A stretch of DNA of 64,000 nt from Shinisaurus crocodilurus (GCA_021292165.1 CM037877.1:301088726-301152725); one strand, 5' to 3'. Counted from the first letter of the stretch, positions 9,600-20,690 are shown. Program-made: numbers and translations. The notes: generated by a model not told the origin, from the letters alone.

Positions 9600-10916
9600 T
9601 TTTCAATAAAAATTAAAATCATTAGCTGCTGTGGGCTGCAGTGATGGTGAAAGGAGGGCAGTGCCCACAACTGCGGTGGGAGGCCTGGGTGTGCTGTGAA
9701 CGTGCCCCCCTCAAGAGGAAATGGGACCCCAGGGAAGAAGGGAGAAGCGGCAGCAGCGGCGGTGCAAACCATGGCCTGTGGCCAGCACACCTTTTCATAT
9801 TGGCAGGAGTAAATCCCCCGCCCATCTTTTGCCTCCATTTCCTCCCTAGCGTGAAGCTACTTGTGAAGGTTCAACCCTGGATCCTTTGCGTGAGTTCGGC
9901 GCTTAACGGGTTAACCGGCACTGAGCTATAACCCGAACAAGCGCTGGAGACCGCCTGGGAGGCTTGCGCACACAAGAGGAAACCAAAGTCCTTTAAATGA
10001 CCAAATAAGGCTTTTATTTGTTTACACAAAACACGGAGCGGAACTAACAGCTTTCCAGGAATACTACAATGTCAACACAACCTTAGTTGACCCCTGCGTT
10101 ATCAATGAAACAGGCTCTTAGGCTAGCGTATTGAAGCTGGTCAGTTACCTTAGATCAGAGACGTTACGCTAGTCAGTTTCAGCCTGGCTCCGGGTCGGCC
10201 GATCCGGGGATGGGAGTGGCTTACTCCGGCTGCCGCTTGGAGGACGAATCTAGCCCCGAAGTACCCTGGGTTCCCAACAACCTGTTACCGGAAGGGAGAG
10301 GGGTTTTCTACCCCTGAGTTCCCGCTCTCCCCACCCTCCAGGTCAGGTGGGGCTTATGCCTGCCCCTTCGTATAAGGTGGGCTTATTCCTGCCCGGGAAG
10401 AAGGTGACGTACTGGTACTTTGCAGCTCTTTGAGACTGCCCTGATAGTTTGATGGTTCTTGATGGTCCTTCCTTGGTGTTTGTGGATTTCCACCTAGGAT
10501 CTCCATTGTTGGGGATGACGGTCTGTCCGGCTGCTTTTCCTGTGACTGCATCCCCCCTTCCTCGCCCCCCTCCCTTGGGCGGAGACTGTGTGTGTGCGTG
10601 TAGACTCGTGTCAGGCTTTCTCCACACTACTCAAGGCATATCTAGGGGGAAGTGTAAATAGAGCCGTGCTTTTCTGCAGCTTTTGCATGGGTCAGCTTCA
10701 CCTGTGGCCCATCACCTTATATGCACTTTCTTCCAAACATTCCAGGTGCAGAAATGGATGTAAAATATGAGATGAGGGGGTGGGGTGTTCTCTGGTCGAC
10801 ATAAAAATATGTTCTGGGCAGGTACAAAAACTGATGGGCTGGAGGAGACGTAGGCCTAGGATTTCTGTCCACATTACTTTGATGGCTTTGTTATGACATT
10901 TCAGTACCACTCTTAG
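9600..10916. other. unassigned, possibly an LTR on the minus strand
   Basis: No protein is recognised. Around 9970-10030 the minus strand has AATAAA (10013-10018) next to a low-complexity segment, and the following 400 bp are single-copy in this window, which would suit an LTR read leftwards. I found no terminal TG/CA pair or target duplication, so this stays a guess. Confidence 0.25.
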
Positions 10917-11040
10917 GGCACAATCCTATGCAGGTTTAGACAGGAAAAAAAAGGTCCTACAACCCAGCCTTGCTGACTGGGGAATGCTGGGAGTTGTAGG
11001 ACTCCCCCCCCCCCCGTCTAAACCTGCATAGGATTACACC
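10917..11040. mobile_element. palindromic MITE (piggyBac-like family)
   Basis: Inverted ends 'gggcacaatcctatgcagg' and 'cctgcataggattacacc' enclose a second inverted block around 'gctgactggggaatgctggg'. Related copies are at 22279-22406 (with TTAA on both sides), 57757-58868 (interrupted by L2) and 62198-62312. Confidence 0.7.
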
Positions 11041-11346
11041 TTCAAACTTTTGTTTGTCTTAATTTCTTTGTTATGACGTTCTCTGAGCATTTATAATAAC
11101 ATATTTTCTAAACGGTAATGTTACTGTGTCTGTCTTCAAGTGCATAATATTATTTTCCATTTGAAGCCAATACTATTTTTAGGCACTTTGTGTCAGTAAA
11201 CCAACTGATTTGTTTCAATTAAAACCTGGAGTTTGTGTTCTTTCTCACTGGCCATGCTTTAACTCTCTGACCCAGTGGGTTGCAAAGATGCAAATCTGAA
11301 GTTGGATTAAACCACCAAATTAACAGAAGGGACTTTGTGAACCAGA

Positions 11347-11517
11347 AGAAAATGGGAAGCTGCTAAGACTGTTGGTCCATCTAGCCTGGATTGGGGGCCC
11401 TCCCTCTGGGGTCTCCGGCAGAGGGAGACCTGCCTCTTACCAGCTGCTCCCTGCCCTGTAGGCCTCCATGTCTCCCCCTGGCCCTTCCTGGGAGGGACCT
11501 GGGGATGATCCTACACC
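11347..11517 (+). repeat. interspersed repeat fragment
   Basis: The phrase 'ttggtccatctagcct' followed by a block listing 'gggtctccggcagagggagacc' is a recurrent squamate repeat motif as I recall it. The class is not certain. Confidence 0.35.
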
Positions 11518-11766
11518 GGCCAGAACAGAAGACTAGTCCTGCTGGATCAGACGCAAGGCCTCGCTAGTGCAGCATTCTGGTCCTGCAGTGGCCAAGCAGA
11601 AGCCCCAGTGGGGCACCCCGTTGTGTTCCCCAACCACCGGTGTGCATAGGCACACTGCCTCTGGTACTGGAGGGAGTACAGGGTCAGGAAAAGGACTGTC
11701 TAATCTCCTTTTAAAGCCATCCAGACTGGTGGCCATCACTACATCTTGTGGAAGCGTGTGAAGGGC
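11518..11766 (-). repeat. CR1-like LINE 3' fragment (second subfamily)
   Basis: Has 'ctgctggatcaga', 'ggtgtgcataggcacactgcctctg' and 'ccttttaaagccatccagactggtggcc' in the same order as 317-487, 7825-8130 and 51320-51520. Confidence 0.6.
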
Positions 11767-11966
11767 TGGTCGCCAAAGGCTGTGAGTAGCAGCAGGGCCC
11801 CCAGTGTGTGCAGTTTAAATCAGGGAGGCTTGTTCGATTAGGGGAGCAGAATTCCTTCCCCAGCAGGGTGTCAGGGCTGCCCACAGTTGGGAGGGGTGCG
11901 CCAGCCAATGGGATGGAGGCTGTTGGGGTTCTCCTCCCACCAGTCAGGGAGGGACCAGTGGCAGGG

Positions 11967-12588
11967 CATCATCATCATCATCATCAGGCGATCACTCGTG
12001 ACCGAGTAAGATTGTCTTCCGGGATAAAAGGAGGAAATTCTAAAGAAGATTCTGTAGACTCTAGCGATGGGTCCGTAAGTGACTGTGGAGGCCAATTCTA
12101 GATCCACACAGCTTCCCACAGTGAGGACACAGGTTACCAGATAGAAGATGGTCCTGTAAAGGGTTCATTTGACGTGCTTTTCGCTTAGCACGTTTCTCCC
12201 TTTCACCTTGCACTCGGGCTTCTTCAAAGTCCATGGAACCTTTGTGAAAGGCCAACCTCCATTTAGATCGTTCATGGGCCAGAGCTTCCCAGTTTTCGAT
12301 GTTTATATTGCATTTTTTTAGATTAGCCTTATGAACATCTTTAAACCTCTTATATTGACCACCGATATTCCGCTTTCCATCCTTGAGTTGGGAGTAAAGT
12401 AACTGCTTTGGGAGACGGCAGTCAGGCATTCGAACAACATGACCGGTCCACTGAAGTTGGCATTGAAGGATCATTTTTTCAATGCTAGTAGTCTTTGCTT
12501 CTTCCAGTGAGTACACTGACATTTGTTCGCCTATCTTCCCAAGTAATTTGCAGGATTTTCCAGAGGCAACATTGATGAAACCTTTCCA
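11967..12588 (-). mobile_element. non-LTR retrotransposon 3' end with (GAT)n tail, copy A
   Basis: On the minus strand an open frame contains MILQCQLQWTGHVVRMPD, FKDVHKANLKK, WRLAFHKG and a terminal zinc-finger-like CPHCGKLCGSRIGLHSHLRTH. This is the C-terminal tail that follows reverse transcriptase in several LINE clades. The 3' end is a run of GAT triplets (plus strand 'catcatcat'). It is 5'-truncated where it diverges from copy B. Copies B (26422), C (39689) and D (41611) have the same 3' end and orientation. Confidence 0.75.
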
Positions 12589-13149
12589 GTTCAATCCCCC
12601 AACATGTCCAGCGGAAAAAGGACCTTGGGAACCAGGGCTGAGAAGGAACAAAGTTTTGCCGGAGGCCTTGTAGAACTGCTGCTGCTCTGCTGCTGGGGTT
12701 GGTCCCCATGGACAGAGAACAAAGCAAGGTCACTGGTCACATTCTGCTGGCTGGCTGGCTACTCCTTTTGTTACGCAGATGGCAGGCTAATGGCCCAGCA
12801 TGGGTGGTCCCCTATTCCCCCAGTGAGAGCTAATTATCTGGTGCTCTCTCTTTAGTGTTAGCCAAAAAGGGGCACACCCTGCCATAATGTCAGCATTTGG
12901 GAATCCAGTCTTTCAGAATAAATTTCACAAAAATCCACTCCTTGTGATTTGGACGTTCAGCTTGCACCTTTGCTATTTATTAGACGGATCCTGTTGCATT
13001 CCAGGACTAGGGCACACTTTGTTTCAAATGTGCGGCCATTTCACAGTAAACAGTTGAAGTCTAACACCCACTGGGGAGGCGGGGCCTGCCCTTCCTGACT
13101 CCGCCCCTTTCCTCCCCCCCCCCCCCGCACTGCCTTGTCCTTGCACCCT
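12589..13149. other. unassigned
   Basis: No recognised gene or repeat. It has a poly-C run near 13117 and otherwise looks like ordinary intergenic sequence. Confidence 0.3.
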
Positions 13150-13376
13150 TGACCACTCAGGATATCCGGGTTCTAGTCCCCACTCCGCCATGAAACTCAC
13201 TGGGTGACTTTGGGCCAGTCACTGCCTCTCAGCCTAACCTACCTCACAGGGTTGTTGTGAGGATAAAGTGGAGAGGAGGAGGAGGACTATGTAAGCCGCC
13301 TTGGGTTCCTTGCAGGAAAAAAGATGGGGTATAAATCTAATAAATAAATAAGTAAATAAATAAATAAATAAATAAA
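13150..13376 (+). mobile_element. MIR-like CORE-SINE with L2-type tail
   Basis: A tRNA-like 'gggttctagtcccc' (B-box-like) is followed by the CORE motif 'actgggtgactttgggccagtca' and 'cctacctcacagggttgttgtgagg', then 'ttgcaggaaaaaagatggggtata' and a TAAA-repeat tail. Two more copies, both on the minus strand, are at 46588 and 51080. Confidence 0.8.
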
Positions 13377-13499
13377 AATAACCTCCCCCACCCCTCAGCT
13401 AAGCAGAGGTTGAAGAAAGAGAATGGAGAGAAGGAGCAAAGGAAGCAGGGTACTTCAGAAGGGGAGGGGGGCTTCCAGATTGTGAAGGAAGAAGCCTTT

Positions 13500-14046
13500 G
13501 GAAAGCATGGAGGAAAGGTTACAGCAGCTGGGACTGTTGAGCTTAGAAAAGAGGTGAGTGAGGGGAGACATGAGAGGGGTGCACAGAATGATGCCTGGGG
13601 TGTAGGGAGTGGACAGGGAGGCATTTTTCTCCCTCTCCCATAATACTAGAACCTCAATTGACTCACCCCATGAAGCTGATTGGTGGGAGATTCAGGAGAG
13701 ATCGAAGGAAGGACTTCTTCACACAGCGCAGAGTGTGGATTCACTTCCACCGGATGCAGTGATGGCCTCCAGTTTGAACTGCTTTTAAAGGGGACTGGAC
13801 AAATTCACTGAGGAGGAGGAGAAGGCGATCAATGGCTACTGATCCTGGTTGGCTCTACGCTTCCTCCAGTCTCAAAGGCACTATGCCTATGTACACCAGT
13901 TGCTGGGGAACATGGGCGGGAGGGTGCTGTTGCACTCCTGTCCTGCTTGTGGGTTTTCCATGGGCGGCTGGTTGGCCCCTGTGTGAACAGAATGCACGAC
14001 TGATTGGACCCTGGATCTGATCCAGTGGGGCTCTGCTTCTGTTCCT
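13500..14046 (+). repeat. CR1-like LINE 3' region (second subfamily)
   Basis: Plus-strand copy of the unit seen reversed at 51320-51760: 'gggactgttgagcttagaaaagaggtgagtgaggggagac', 'agctgattggtgggaga' and 'gttgctggggaacatggg' occur in order. Confidence 0.65.
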
Positions 14047-14736
14047 AAATTGCTCTCAGAAATGCACTGCCAACCAGTGTGGCTGGCTGGCCATTTTGGG
14101 AACAGAAATCTTTTTCCTCACTGCGGTGTAAGTGAGAACCGTGGCTTCCCAAGTAAAGAGTTTGACTTTAGGTCATTTCTTTTAAGAGCCCCACACTTAT
14201 TTCCCCCCCAGATGAGAACCAGTATAGTTAATGAATCAGAAGGGGGCAAGACGGACCCGGGTTCAAATTCCCGCTCAGCCATTAAGCTCTGGGGCCAGTC
14301 ACAATCACTCGTCTTCACTCGCTGGCCACAGGCTTCTTGATGTGGGAATATATGATGTGTGTGTGTGGGGGGGGGGGGGGACACACCTGTTGGGCAATGT
14401 GAGCTCCTTGGAGGAAGTAGAGGATGAAAGCGGAGTGGATGCGGGAGCAGGGAGCCTGAAGAAGGAACACCTGGACTGACTGGGATGCCAGAATGCCATT
14501 TCGAGTCCTGCCTCCTTCCTGGAGGACAGATTAGGGCCTCGGGGTCTAGGTTTCCGCTCCCGCTTTGTTCCAGGCTAATCCCAACTGGCTGAACCTGTCC
14601 TGGGGTTGTGGTAGCACCTCTGGGTGCTTTGGATTAGCAGCCATGAGGCGACGCACGCCCTGCACCCTCCACCCGCCCCCGCCCCCCAGAGCGCCAATCT
14701 CTCCACGAGGAGGAGGGCTCCATTTCCGGGCACGGG

Positions 14737-14743
14737 CATAAAA
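14737..14743 (+). promoter_or_regulatory. TATA-like box of VMO1
   Basis: CATAAAA lies 48 bp before the chosen VMO1 start codon. A transcript starting about 30 bp downstream would exclude the in-frame upstream ATG at 14743 and begin translation at 14785. Confidence 0.5.
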
Positions 14744-14784
14744 TGCGTGGCTGCCGAGCGGGGGGCATTACGCAGCTGGGGGTC

Positions 14785-17419
14785 ATGGCAGGGCCCGGCG
14801 GCCCAGCATCCCTGCTGCTTCTGCTCTCAGGAGCCATGATGGCGGAGACGGCGGGTGCCAAGGAAAGCCCGTCTGTCATCATGGTGCACAACGGGGGCCT
14901 CCAGGGGGCCTGGGCTGGGCCAGAGATGTGCCCCAAAGAAACGTATGCCACCGGATTCAGCCTCAAGGTGAGCCCTCTGCTGCCCCCCACCCCCCATATC
15001 TCATCCATGCCTCATCTGCCTCTCCTGGGGCTGGGTACAAATCAGCTCCTGTTTTAAGGGATGGTTTCTGGGATGGGTGAGGCCACCTTGAGTGCCTCAG
15101 CATGGGCGAAGGGCCTTTCTTTCTCCCACTGAATTGCCAGGTCAGGGCACGCTGAACTCAGGAACATGTGAAGGGATCAAAATAAGGGAGTGCCTCTGAG
15201 CATGGGCAGAGTGCTTTTCTTTCTTCTCTATCCTTCCCTCTCCCAAATTTGCCAGGGCCGGTCCGACTACACAAGTGACCAAAATTGTTACTTGGAGAGG
15301 CAACGAGGCACTTACGTTGCCCCCCTCCCAGAATATTTCCTGACACTGCAAGGGGCTTCTGGGCGCACCCCTCAGATTGTGCCCTGGAGCTGCTCCGGGG
15401 GGCCCCAAGCGCCTTGCACGGGCCCCAGCTGGAACCACTGCACCCCTCGGGCTTTGTGAGTTTCCAGGTGTGACCGACCCTCTTAAGTCTCTTTTCAGAA
15501 AACAGCCACCGATCTGCCCTGGAGGGGCTGCCATGAAATACGCCTTTCTTCAGGGCAATAGCTGTGTGTGTGTGTGTGGGGGGCATCCTGCCATGACCTG
15601 CCCCCTCCCCAGTCCTCTTTCTTGCTGCCCTGCCCTAGGTGGGACCCTTTAAGGGAATGCTTATTGACGACACTGGCCTGAACGGGATCCAGCTGCACTG
15701 CACGCACGGCTGCCGCAGCAACAAAAGCAGGGCCCACACCATGGAATCCCGGACTGGCACGTGAATATTTCGCTTGCTCCGCGTGTGCCTCCTTGCCGCG
15801 TGCTCGTGCCTCCTGCCATGCGCTCCCACCCACCTCCGGGCTGGCCAGGGGACACGCCCGACGCTGCCCAAATGTTCATGCACCTGTCCTTTGTATTCTG
15901 CTTGTCAAGTCTCTGCTTTCTGGTCACTTTTGGAATGAATGTTCAGGAAGCTTGAACTTTGCTGCCCCATGTGATTTATTTTATTTTATTTTATTTATTT
16001 ATTTAATACATTTTTATACCGCCCAATAGCCGAAGCTCTCTGGGCGGTTTACAACAGTTAAAACCATAAGATACAATATAATATAAATATAAGATTTAAA
16101 ACCACAGATTAAAAAACGAACAGCAAAGCTAGCAGCAGCAGTTCAAATTACAATAACAGAGTTAAAAACAACTACAAGATTAAAATGATTTACAGTATTT
16201 TTCCACGTATAAGACTATACTTTTTCCTAAAATTGTTAGACTAAAAATTGAGGGTCGTCTTATACACAGAAGTAAGCCAAGGAGAGAACCGCACGGTTGT
16301 GAAACTGCCCAGTGGGGGTGTGTGTCTTATACATGGGGGCGTTTTATACACGGAAATATACGGTATCTTGGAGATGTGCCCTTAGCGCAGTGTTTCTCAA
16401 CCTTGGGTCCCCAGATGTTTTTGGCCTACAACTCCCAGCATGCCCCAGCCAGCATAGCTGGCTGGGGCATGCTGGGAGTTGTAGGCCAAAAACATCTGGG
16501 GACCCAAGGTTGAGAAACACTGCCTTAGCGAGACTCTTCCGGGTGCCAAGAGGCCTCCTGCACCACCACCCCTGCCAAAAACAACACCCCCACCCCACCC
16601 CGCGCCGGAGAGCCTCGTATGAGAATTGCTGCTGCTGCTGCTGCTGCTCCCCGTCAAGTGTTGCCCGGTGCCCCTTTCTGCACCCCCCCGCCCCCCCCCC
16701 CCGTCCTGCAGCTGCGGAGAAGTGTTGCTTCCGCTCTAGTGAGCTCTGTGCTAACTTTTTAATGGAGAAGCCGCCACATTGTTGCCATCCAGTGTTTTCC
16801 AAGGTCGTCCTCCCTCCTGTGCTTTGTTAGAACTGTTTTGCTGGGGGGCGGGGGGGGCGCGGCGCGGCGCGCAATAAAATGCACTTGCAGCAACTGCGTG
16901 GCCAGACACAGGCCTTGGCCGGGCTCCTGTGCCTTCAGCCAAGAGTGAAAGAGCGCCACCTACCGTGGGAGCAGATGGGTCACCGCCGCCGCGGCTGGCA
17001 AGCAGCGGGTGGAGGGGTCAGGGGCGGGCGGCCATCCCGCCAGGTGTGAAGCTAGCCAGCCCCGCCCTTCAGCTGTGCAACGGAAGGAGTCCTGGCCACC
17101 TGCTGGCCATCCAGCCTCTCACTGCCCCCTCCCTTTGTCCTCCTCCAGGTGGGGGGAGTGGACAGAGCCCACCTGGTGCCCTCAGGGCGGCTACCTGCGG
17201 AGATTCTCCCTGCGGGTGGAGGAGGGCCTGCCCGGCATTTATGATGACATGGGAGCCACTAACATCCGCTTTGCCTGCTCCGGCGGGGAGGTCCTGGAAG
17301 GTCACGGCCTGGCCTGGCCTGGCCTGGGGGGAGTACGGAGAGTGGAGCCCCTTCTGCAAGAAAGGCCTGCGTGGGATCCAGACCAGACAGGAGCGGGCAC
17401 GAGGGCCCCTGAGGGATGA
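14785..17419 (+). CDS. VMO1: vitelline membrane outer layer protein 1 homologue, frameshifted in exon 3
   Basis: Secreted beta-prism protein of the egg vitelline membrane and of epithelial secretions. Exons: 14785-14967, 15639-15760, 17149-17419, joined at GT-AG junctions in matching phases. The start has a good Kozak context (GTCATGG) and a signal peptide (hydrophobic run LLLLLSG at residues 10-16); the upstream in-frame ATG at 14743 overlaps a TATA-like box. Family motifs include [19 protein letters not shown] in exon 1, GLNGIQLHC in exon 2, and [10 protein letters not shown] and NIRFAC in exon 3. After GHGLAW the frame is lost: four GGCCT pentamers stand where two would keep the conserved frame. 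As read, the protein has about 191 residues with an unrelated tail. The conserved third repeat ([25 protein letters not shown]) continues in the next frame to a stop at 17538-17540. It is either a real truncating allele, a pseudogene or an assembly error. Human synteny beside TM4SF5 supports orthology. Confidence 0.88.
15965..16190 (-). repeat. L2 LINE 3' end
   Basis: Starts with a TTTA-rich tail, then 'taccgcccaatagccgaag' and 'ctctctgggcggttt', the inverse of the motif at 165-230. It lies in VMO1 intron 2. Confidence 0.65.
16191..16365. mobile_element. MITE with 'cgtataagac' inverted ends
   Basis: Ends 'tacagtatttttccacgta' and 'tacacggaaatatacggta' are inverted repeats, with internal 'aaaattgagggtcgtctta'. 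TA flanks would suit a Tc1/mariner-like origin, but the class is uncertain. Confidence 0.6.
16388..16522. mobile_element. perfect-palindrome hAT MITE (135 bp)
   Basis: Two 66-bp arms are exact reverse complements around a 3-base centre (ATA). Ends are CAGTGTTTCTCAACC / GGTTGAGAAACACTG. It is flanked by a perfect 8-bp duplication CCTTAGCG (16380-16387, 16523-16530). hAT elements of the CAGTG type fit. A shorter relative sits at 60407-60503. Confidence 0.92.
16531..17148. other. rest of VMO1 intron 2
   Basis: Contains a (CTG)7-like tract at 16628-16648, poly-C and CG-rich runs, and an AATAAA on the plus strand at about 16873 that could be a cryptic poly(A) signal. No exon is recognised. Confidence 0.35.
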
Positions 17420-17821
17420 CTCGGCCCTCAACGATGTCCGCTTCTTCTGCACTAGGACCCCAAGAAGGGGTGGAGGGCCCCCCCTGGGCCGTTCCACGAG
17501 TGACAAGCACCCCTCCCCAGCCTCTCCTGCCCCGCCTTAACTGACCCCCCCCCCACAGGATCCTTTACGCTGCCCATCTGGCTCATGGATCCCCCCCCCC
17601 CATCTCCGGCCTGCAAGCGCCTCCTCCAGGGCGTCCTCCTCAGGCTTCTTCCCCCTCCAGCAACAACTGACCCCCACAAATGAGAGGCAGCTTCATTTCC
17701 CCCAACCCCTTTCCTGCCAAATCCAGCCCAGTCAATGTGGAAGATCTGTCCTGGAATGTGTTAAAATGCAGTGAAGAGGAGAGTGCCTCTGAGCACATAC
17801 AGACTGCTTCCCTCTCGTCAC

Positions 17822-18206
17822 CAAAGCATCCCTGACAGATGGCCGTCCAGCCGCACCTTGGATGCCTCCAGAGTGGGAGAGCCCACCGCCTCCCTAGGTA
17901 GTTGGTTCCATTGTCTTATTGCTCTAACAGTCAGGAAGTTTTTCCTGATGTTTAGGTGGAATCTAGGTTCCTGTCACTTGAGCCCATTATTCCGTGTCCT
18001 GCAAACTGGGATGATCGAGAAGAGATCCTGGCCCTCCTCTGTGTGACATCCCTTCAAGTACTGGAAGAGTGCTGTCATATCTCCCCTCAGTCTCCTCTTC
18101 TGAAGGCTAAACATGCCCAGTTCTTTCAGTCTCTCCTTATAGGGCCTTGTTTCCAATCCCTTTATCATCCTTGTCGCCCTCCTCTGAACCCTCTCCAATT
18201 TGTTTA
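17822..18206 (-). repeat. CR1 LINE, downstream part (split by solo LTR)
   Basis: Minus-strand CR1 matching the C-terminal RT coding region at 37030-37410 ('tgaaggctaaacatgcccag', 'cctctgaaccctctcca'). It continues at 19252 after the LTR. Confidence 0.85.
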
Positions 18207-19251
18207 TGTGGAGAAAGCCAACCTAAGCCCCCTGCCTGACACACACACACTCACCAAGGAGGGGGGAAGGAGACCCAGGGGGGGGAGACAGCCAGTCTCC
18301 ACAGATGCCAAAGGGGACAAACAACATCTGCATAGAATCACCCCAGGGGGGAAGGCAGGAAGCATCACCAGGTTTGTCAATGCTCTCGCATATCAGCCCC
18401 ATCTACATAAGACTTGAATACCTCTCCAGAGCAGACACTTCGGCACCCCTAAGAAATGGCCACGCAACACCATAGGATGGGACCATTAAGCAAGTGGCTT
18501 CAAAGGGACCCCATCCCCACGGGGGGGAGGGCGTCACCCCACCTGACCCAAAAGGCCGCCCCTCAGGGCGGGTGTCAAACCACCTGATCATGGAGGGAAG
18601 GGCTACCTGAAACACCAAGGTATAAAACACCCTGCGCAAGGGAACTGCTCTCTGTCAGCAATCTTGCCCATGCCTGGGGTAAGGGAACGAAGGATCGGCA
18701 ACCCCGGGTAGCAGCACCCGGCGCGCTCCAGCTAGCTGGAATCACTGGCCGCTTGGGTTGACCGGACCCCCGGGAAATCAAGCTGAAATCACTCACAAGC
18801 GTTTGGGTAGACAGGGCCCCCGCCGGGAACCCAACTAGCTGCTTGGGTTGACCGGACCCCCGGGAAACCAAGCTGAAATCACTCACAAGCTGCTTGGGTA
18901 GACCGGGCCTCCGCCGGGAACCCAGCTAGCAGCGTGTGGTTGACCGGGCCTCTGCTGGAGCCCGAGCTGAACTAACTAGCTGAGAGCCCTGAAATCACGG
19001 TGTCCTTGAGACTTCTTGCTTGCTACTTTGTACCGTACTGATAAGCTGTATTGCTGGCGTGGGTCTGGGTTTGTGAAGGTAATTTTGTAAATAAACTTGT
19101 TTTATAAAAGATACTTTTGTGGCTATAAGTTATCCCTTTGTTCTGGGCTAAGGGTGATAGTCGCTGGGGGACCTCGGAGAAGGCCGCCCCAGGACTCGCT
19201 ACCCCCTTAGCATTGAACCTGTGCAGAAGACCAGGTTGTCGGTCTTCCACT
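18207..19251 (+). mobile_element. solo LTR inserted in CR1
   Basis: A 1045-bp block starting TGTGGAGAAAG and ending near CTTCCACT, flanked by GTTTA (18202-18206 and 19252-19256). It interrupts a CR1 that is continuous once the block is removed. It has a TATA box (TATAAAA, 18621-18627), a minisatellite and a poly(A) signal AATAAA (19089-19094) in that order, as expected for U3-R-U5. No internal coding region remains, so it is a solo LTR of an unidentified ERV or Gypsy family. Confidence 0.78.
18740..18980 (+). repeat. minisatellite within the solo LTR
   Basis: About four tandem units around 'gcttgggttgaccgg' / 'gcttgggtagaccggg' with 'ccgggaacccagctagc' and 'gctgaaatcactcacaagc'. It lies between TATA box and poly(A) signal, so it would be transcribed. 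Confidence 0.75.
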
Positions 19252-19780
19252 GTTTACATCCTTCTTAAAGTGTGGTCTCTGTAGTTCCCAGGTTCCTCCT
19301 TCTTGCCCTTTTTTAAAGATAGGAACAACATTTGCCCTCCTCCAGTCCTCTGGCACTTCACCTGTCCTCCATGATTTCTCAAAGATAATAAACAGTGGTT
19401 CTGAGAGTCTGATGAGGGACTTTGTCAAAAGCCTTTTGGAAGTCCAAGTAAACAATGTCTACTGGATCACCCCTGTCCACATGTTTATTGACACTCTCAA
19501 AGAATTCTAAAAGGTTAGTGAGATAGTTACCTTTGTGGAAGCCATGTTGATTCTTTTTTCAACAGGGCATGTCCTTCTATACGCTTACTAATTTTATCTT
19601 TAATAATGCTTTCAACCAATTTCCCCAGAACAGACATTAAACTAACCATCCTGTAATTTCCCGTATCCCCCCTGGATCACTTTTTAAAAATTGGTGTTAC
19701 ATTGGCCAGTCTCCATTCTTCTGGTGCAGGGACGTGTTACATACTTTTGTTAGAAAATCAGAATCTGCCGTGAGTGTCCA
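19252..19780 (-). repeat. CR1-family LINE, upstream part (split by solo LTR)
   Basis: Continues the CR1 of 17822-18206 with 'tagttcccaggttcctcc' and 'ccatgatttctcaaagataata', then passes into sequence matching the second CR1-like LINE at 52500-52850 ('aatgtctactggatcacccc', 'ttaataatgctttcaacca'). The switch suggests a recombinant or a deletion joining two elements. Confidence 0.7.
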
Positions 19781-20684
19781 CTTGGAAGGTTTGAGGGGAG
19801 GCTTATGAGGGGCTGTTGGCCCTTGTAGGTAAATGGGGCCTCCCAGTTCTGAGGGGCCTACCGAGAGCCATCAGTTGCTGGGAACAAACTGTGTGTGTGT
19901 GTGGGGGGGCTCTTGCCCAATTGACACGCTGCTTGTGGGCTCCCCAGAGACCACTGCTTGGCCAGCATTGGGGGCCATATGTGGGGGTCCCAGCTCGCCA
20001 TGGCCCAGGCCCCCCCCAGGCATCTGTTATTATACATCAGGGAGGGGCGCTGAGCAGCTTCTTCCCACGGAGGCCTCCCCACTTCCCTCGGGGACAGCGT
20101 CAAATCCCCACACCCGGTGGTGTCCCCGCAGCACCTCCCTGCCCCCCCCCCGCTCCCGGGCCTCTCCTGCACACAAGCCTCCGGGTGCTGAACGTTACAG
20201 CGGAGAAAGGCGTTTATTTCTGGGTCTTCCGATAAACAGCTGACGTTGCACATCGCAGCCAAGGTGTCCAGGCAGGCTGTGTGTTTCAGATGGGGGTGGG
20301 GAGCTTGGAAGGAGTGTCCACGTGTGCCAAACAGTCCAGCCGGGGGTGGGTGGGGTGGGGGCTCAGCCTCACAGCCCTTCGCCCTGCAAGAGAAGCCGCA
20401 AAGGGCAAAGGGCAATGACCGACTCATGCACATCCCAAGTCATGCCAGGAGGGTAAGAGAAAGTGTCCTTCCAGGTTGCCCTGCGGCCCCCCCGCCCCCC
20501 GCTGAGCTGTCAGCTGAGCTGCTGTGATGTCACGGAAGATTCACAAACATCACAGCTTCTGCGAGTGGGGGGGGGGGCGGGGAGAGACCGCCAACAACCG
20601 TTCCTAGACAGACAGTGCAGGTGCTTTCAAGGCAGGGAAAGAAGGACCAGTTTAGTTGTGGGGCCCAGAAACAAGGGGGGCTGC
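19781..20684. other. intergenic between VMO1 and TM4SF5
   Basis: No gene is recognised. It holds a GT tract near 19890, poly-C runs and one TGATGTCA motif (20525-20532) shortly past the end of TM4SF5. Confidence 0.35.
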
Positions 20685-20690
20685 TTTATT
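20685..20690 (-). terminator. poly(A) signal of TM4SF5
   Basis: AATAAA on the minus strand overlapping the predicted stop codon (20690-20692) by one base, giving an extremely short 3' UTR. Confidence 0.6.

Noticed and set aside
14743..14784. Upstream in-frame ATG for VMO1
   Set aside because: It overlaps a TATA-like box and would put 14 polar residues before the signal peptide; the ATG at 14785 has a better context.
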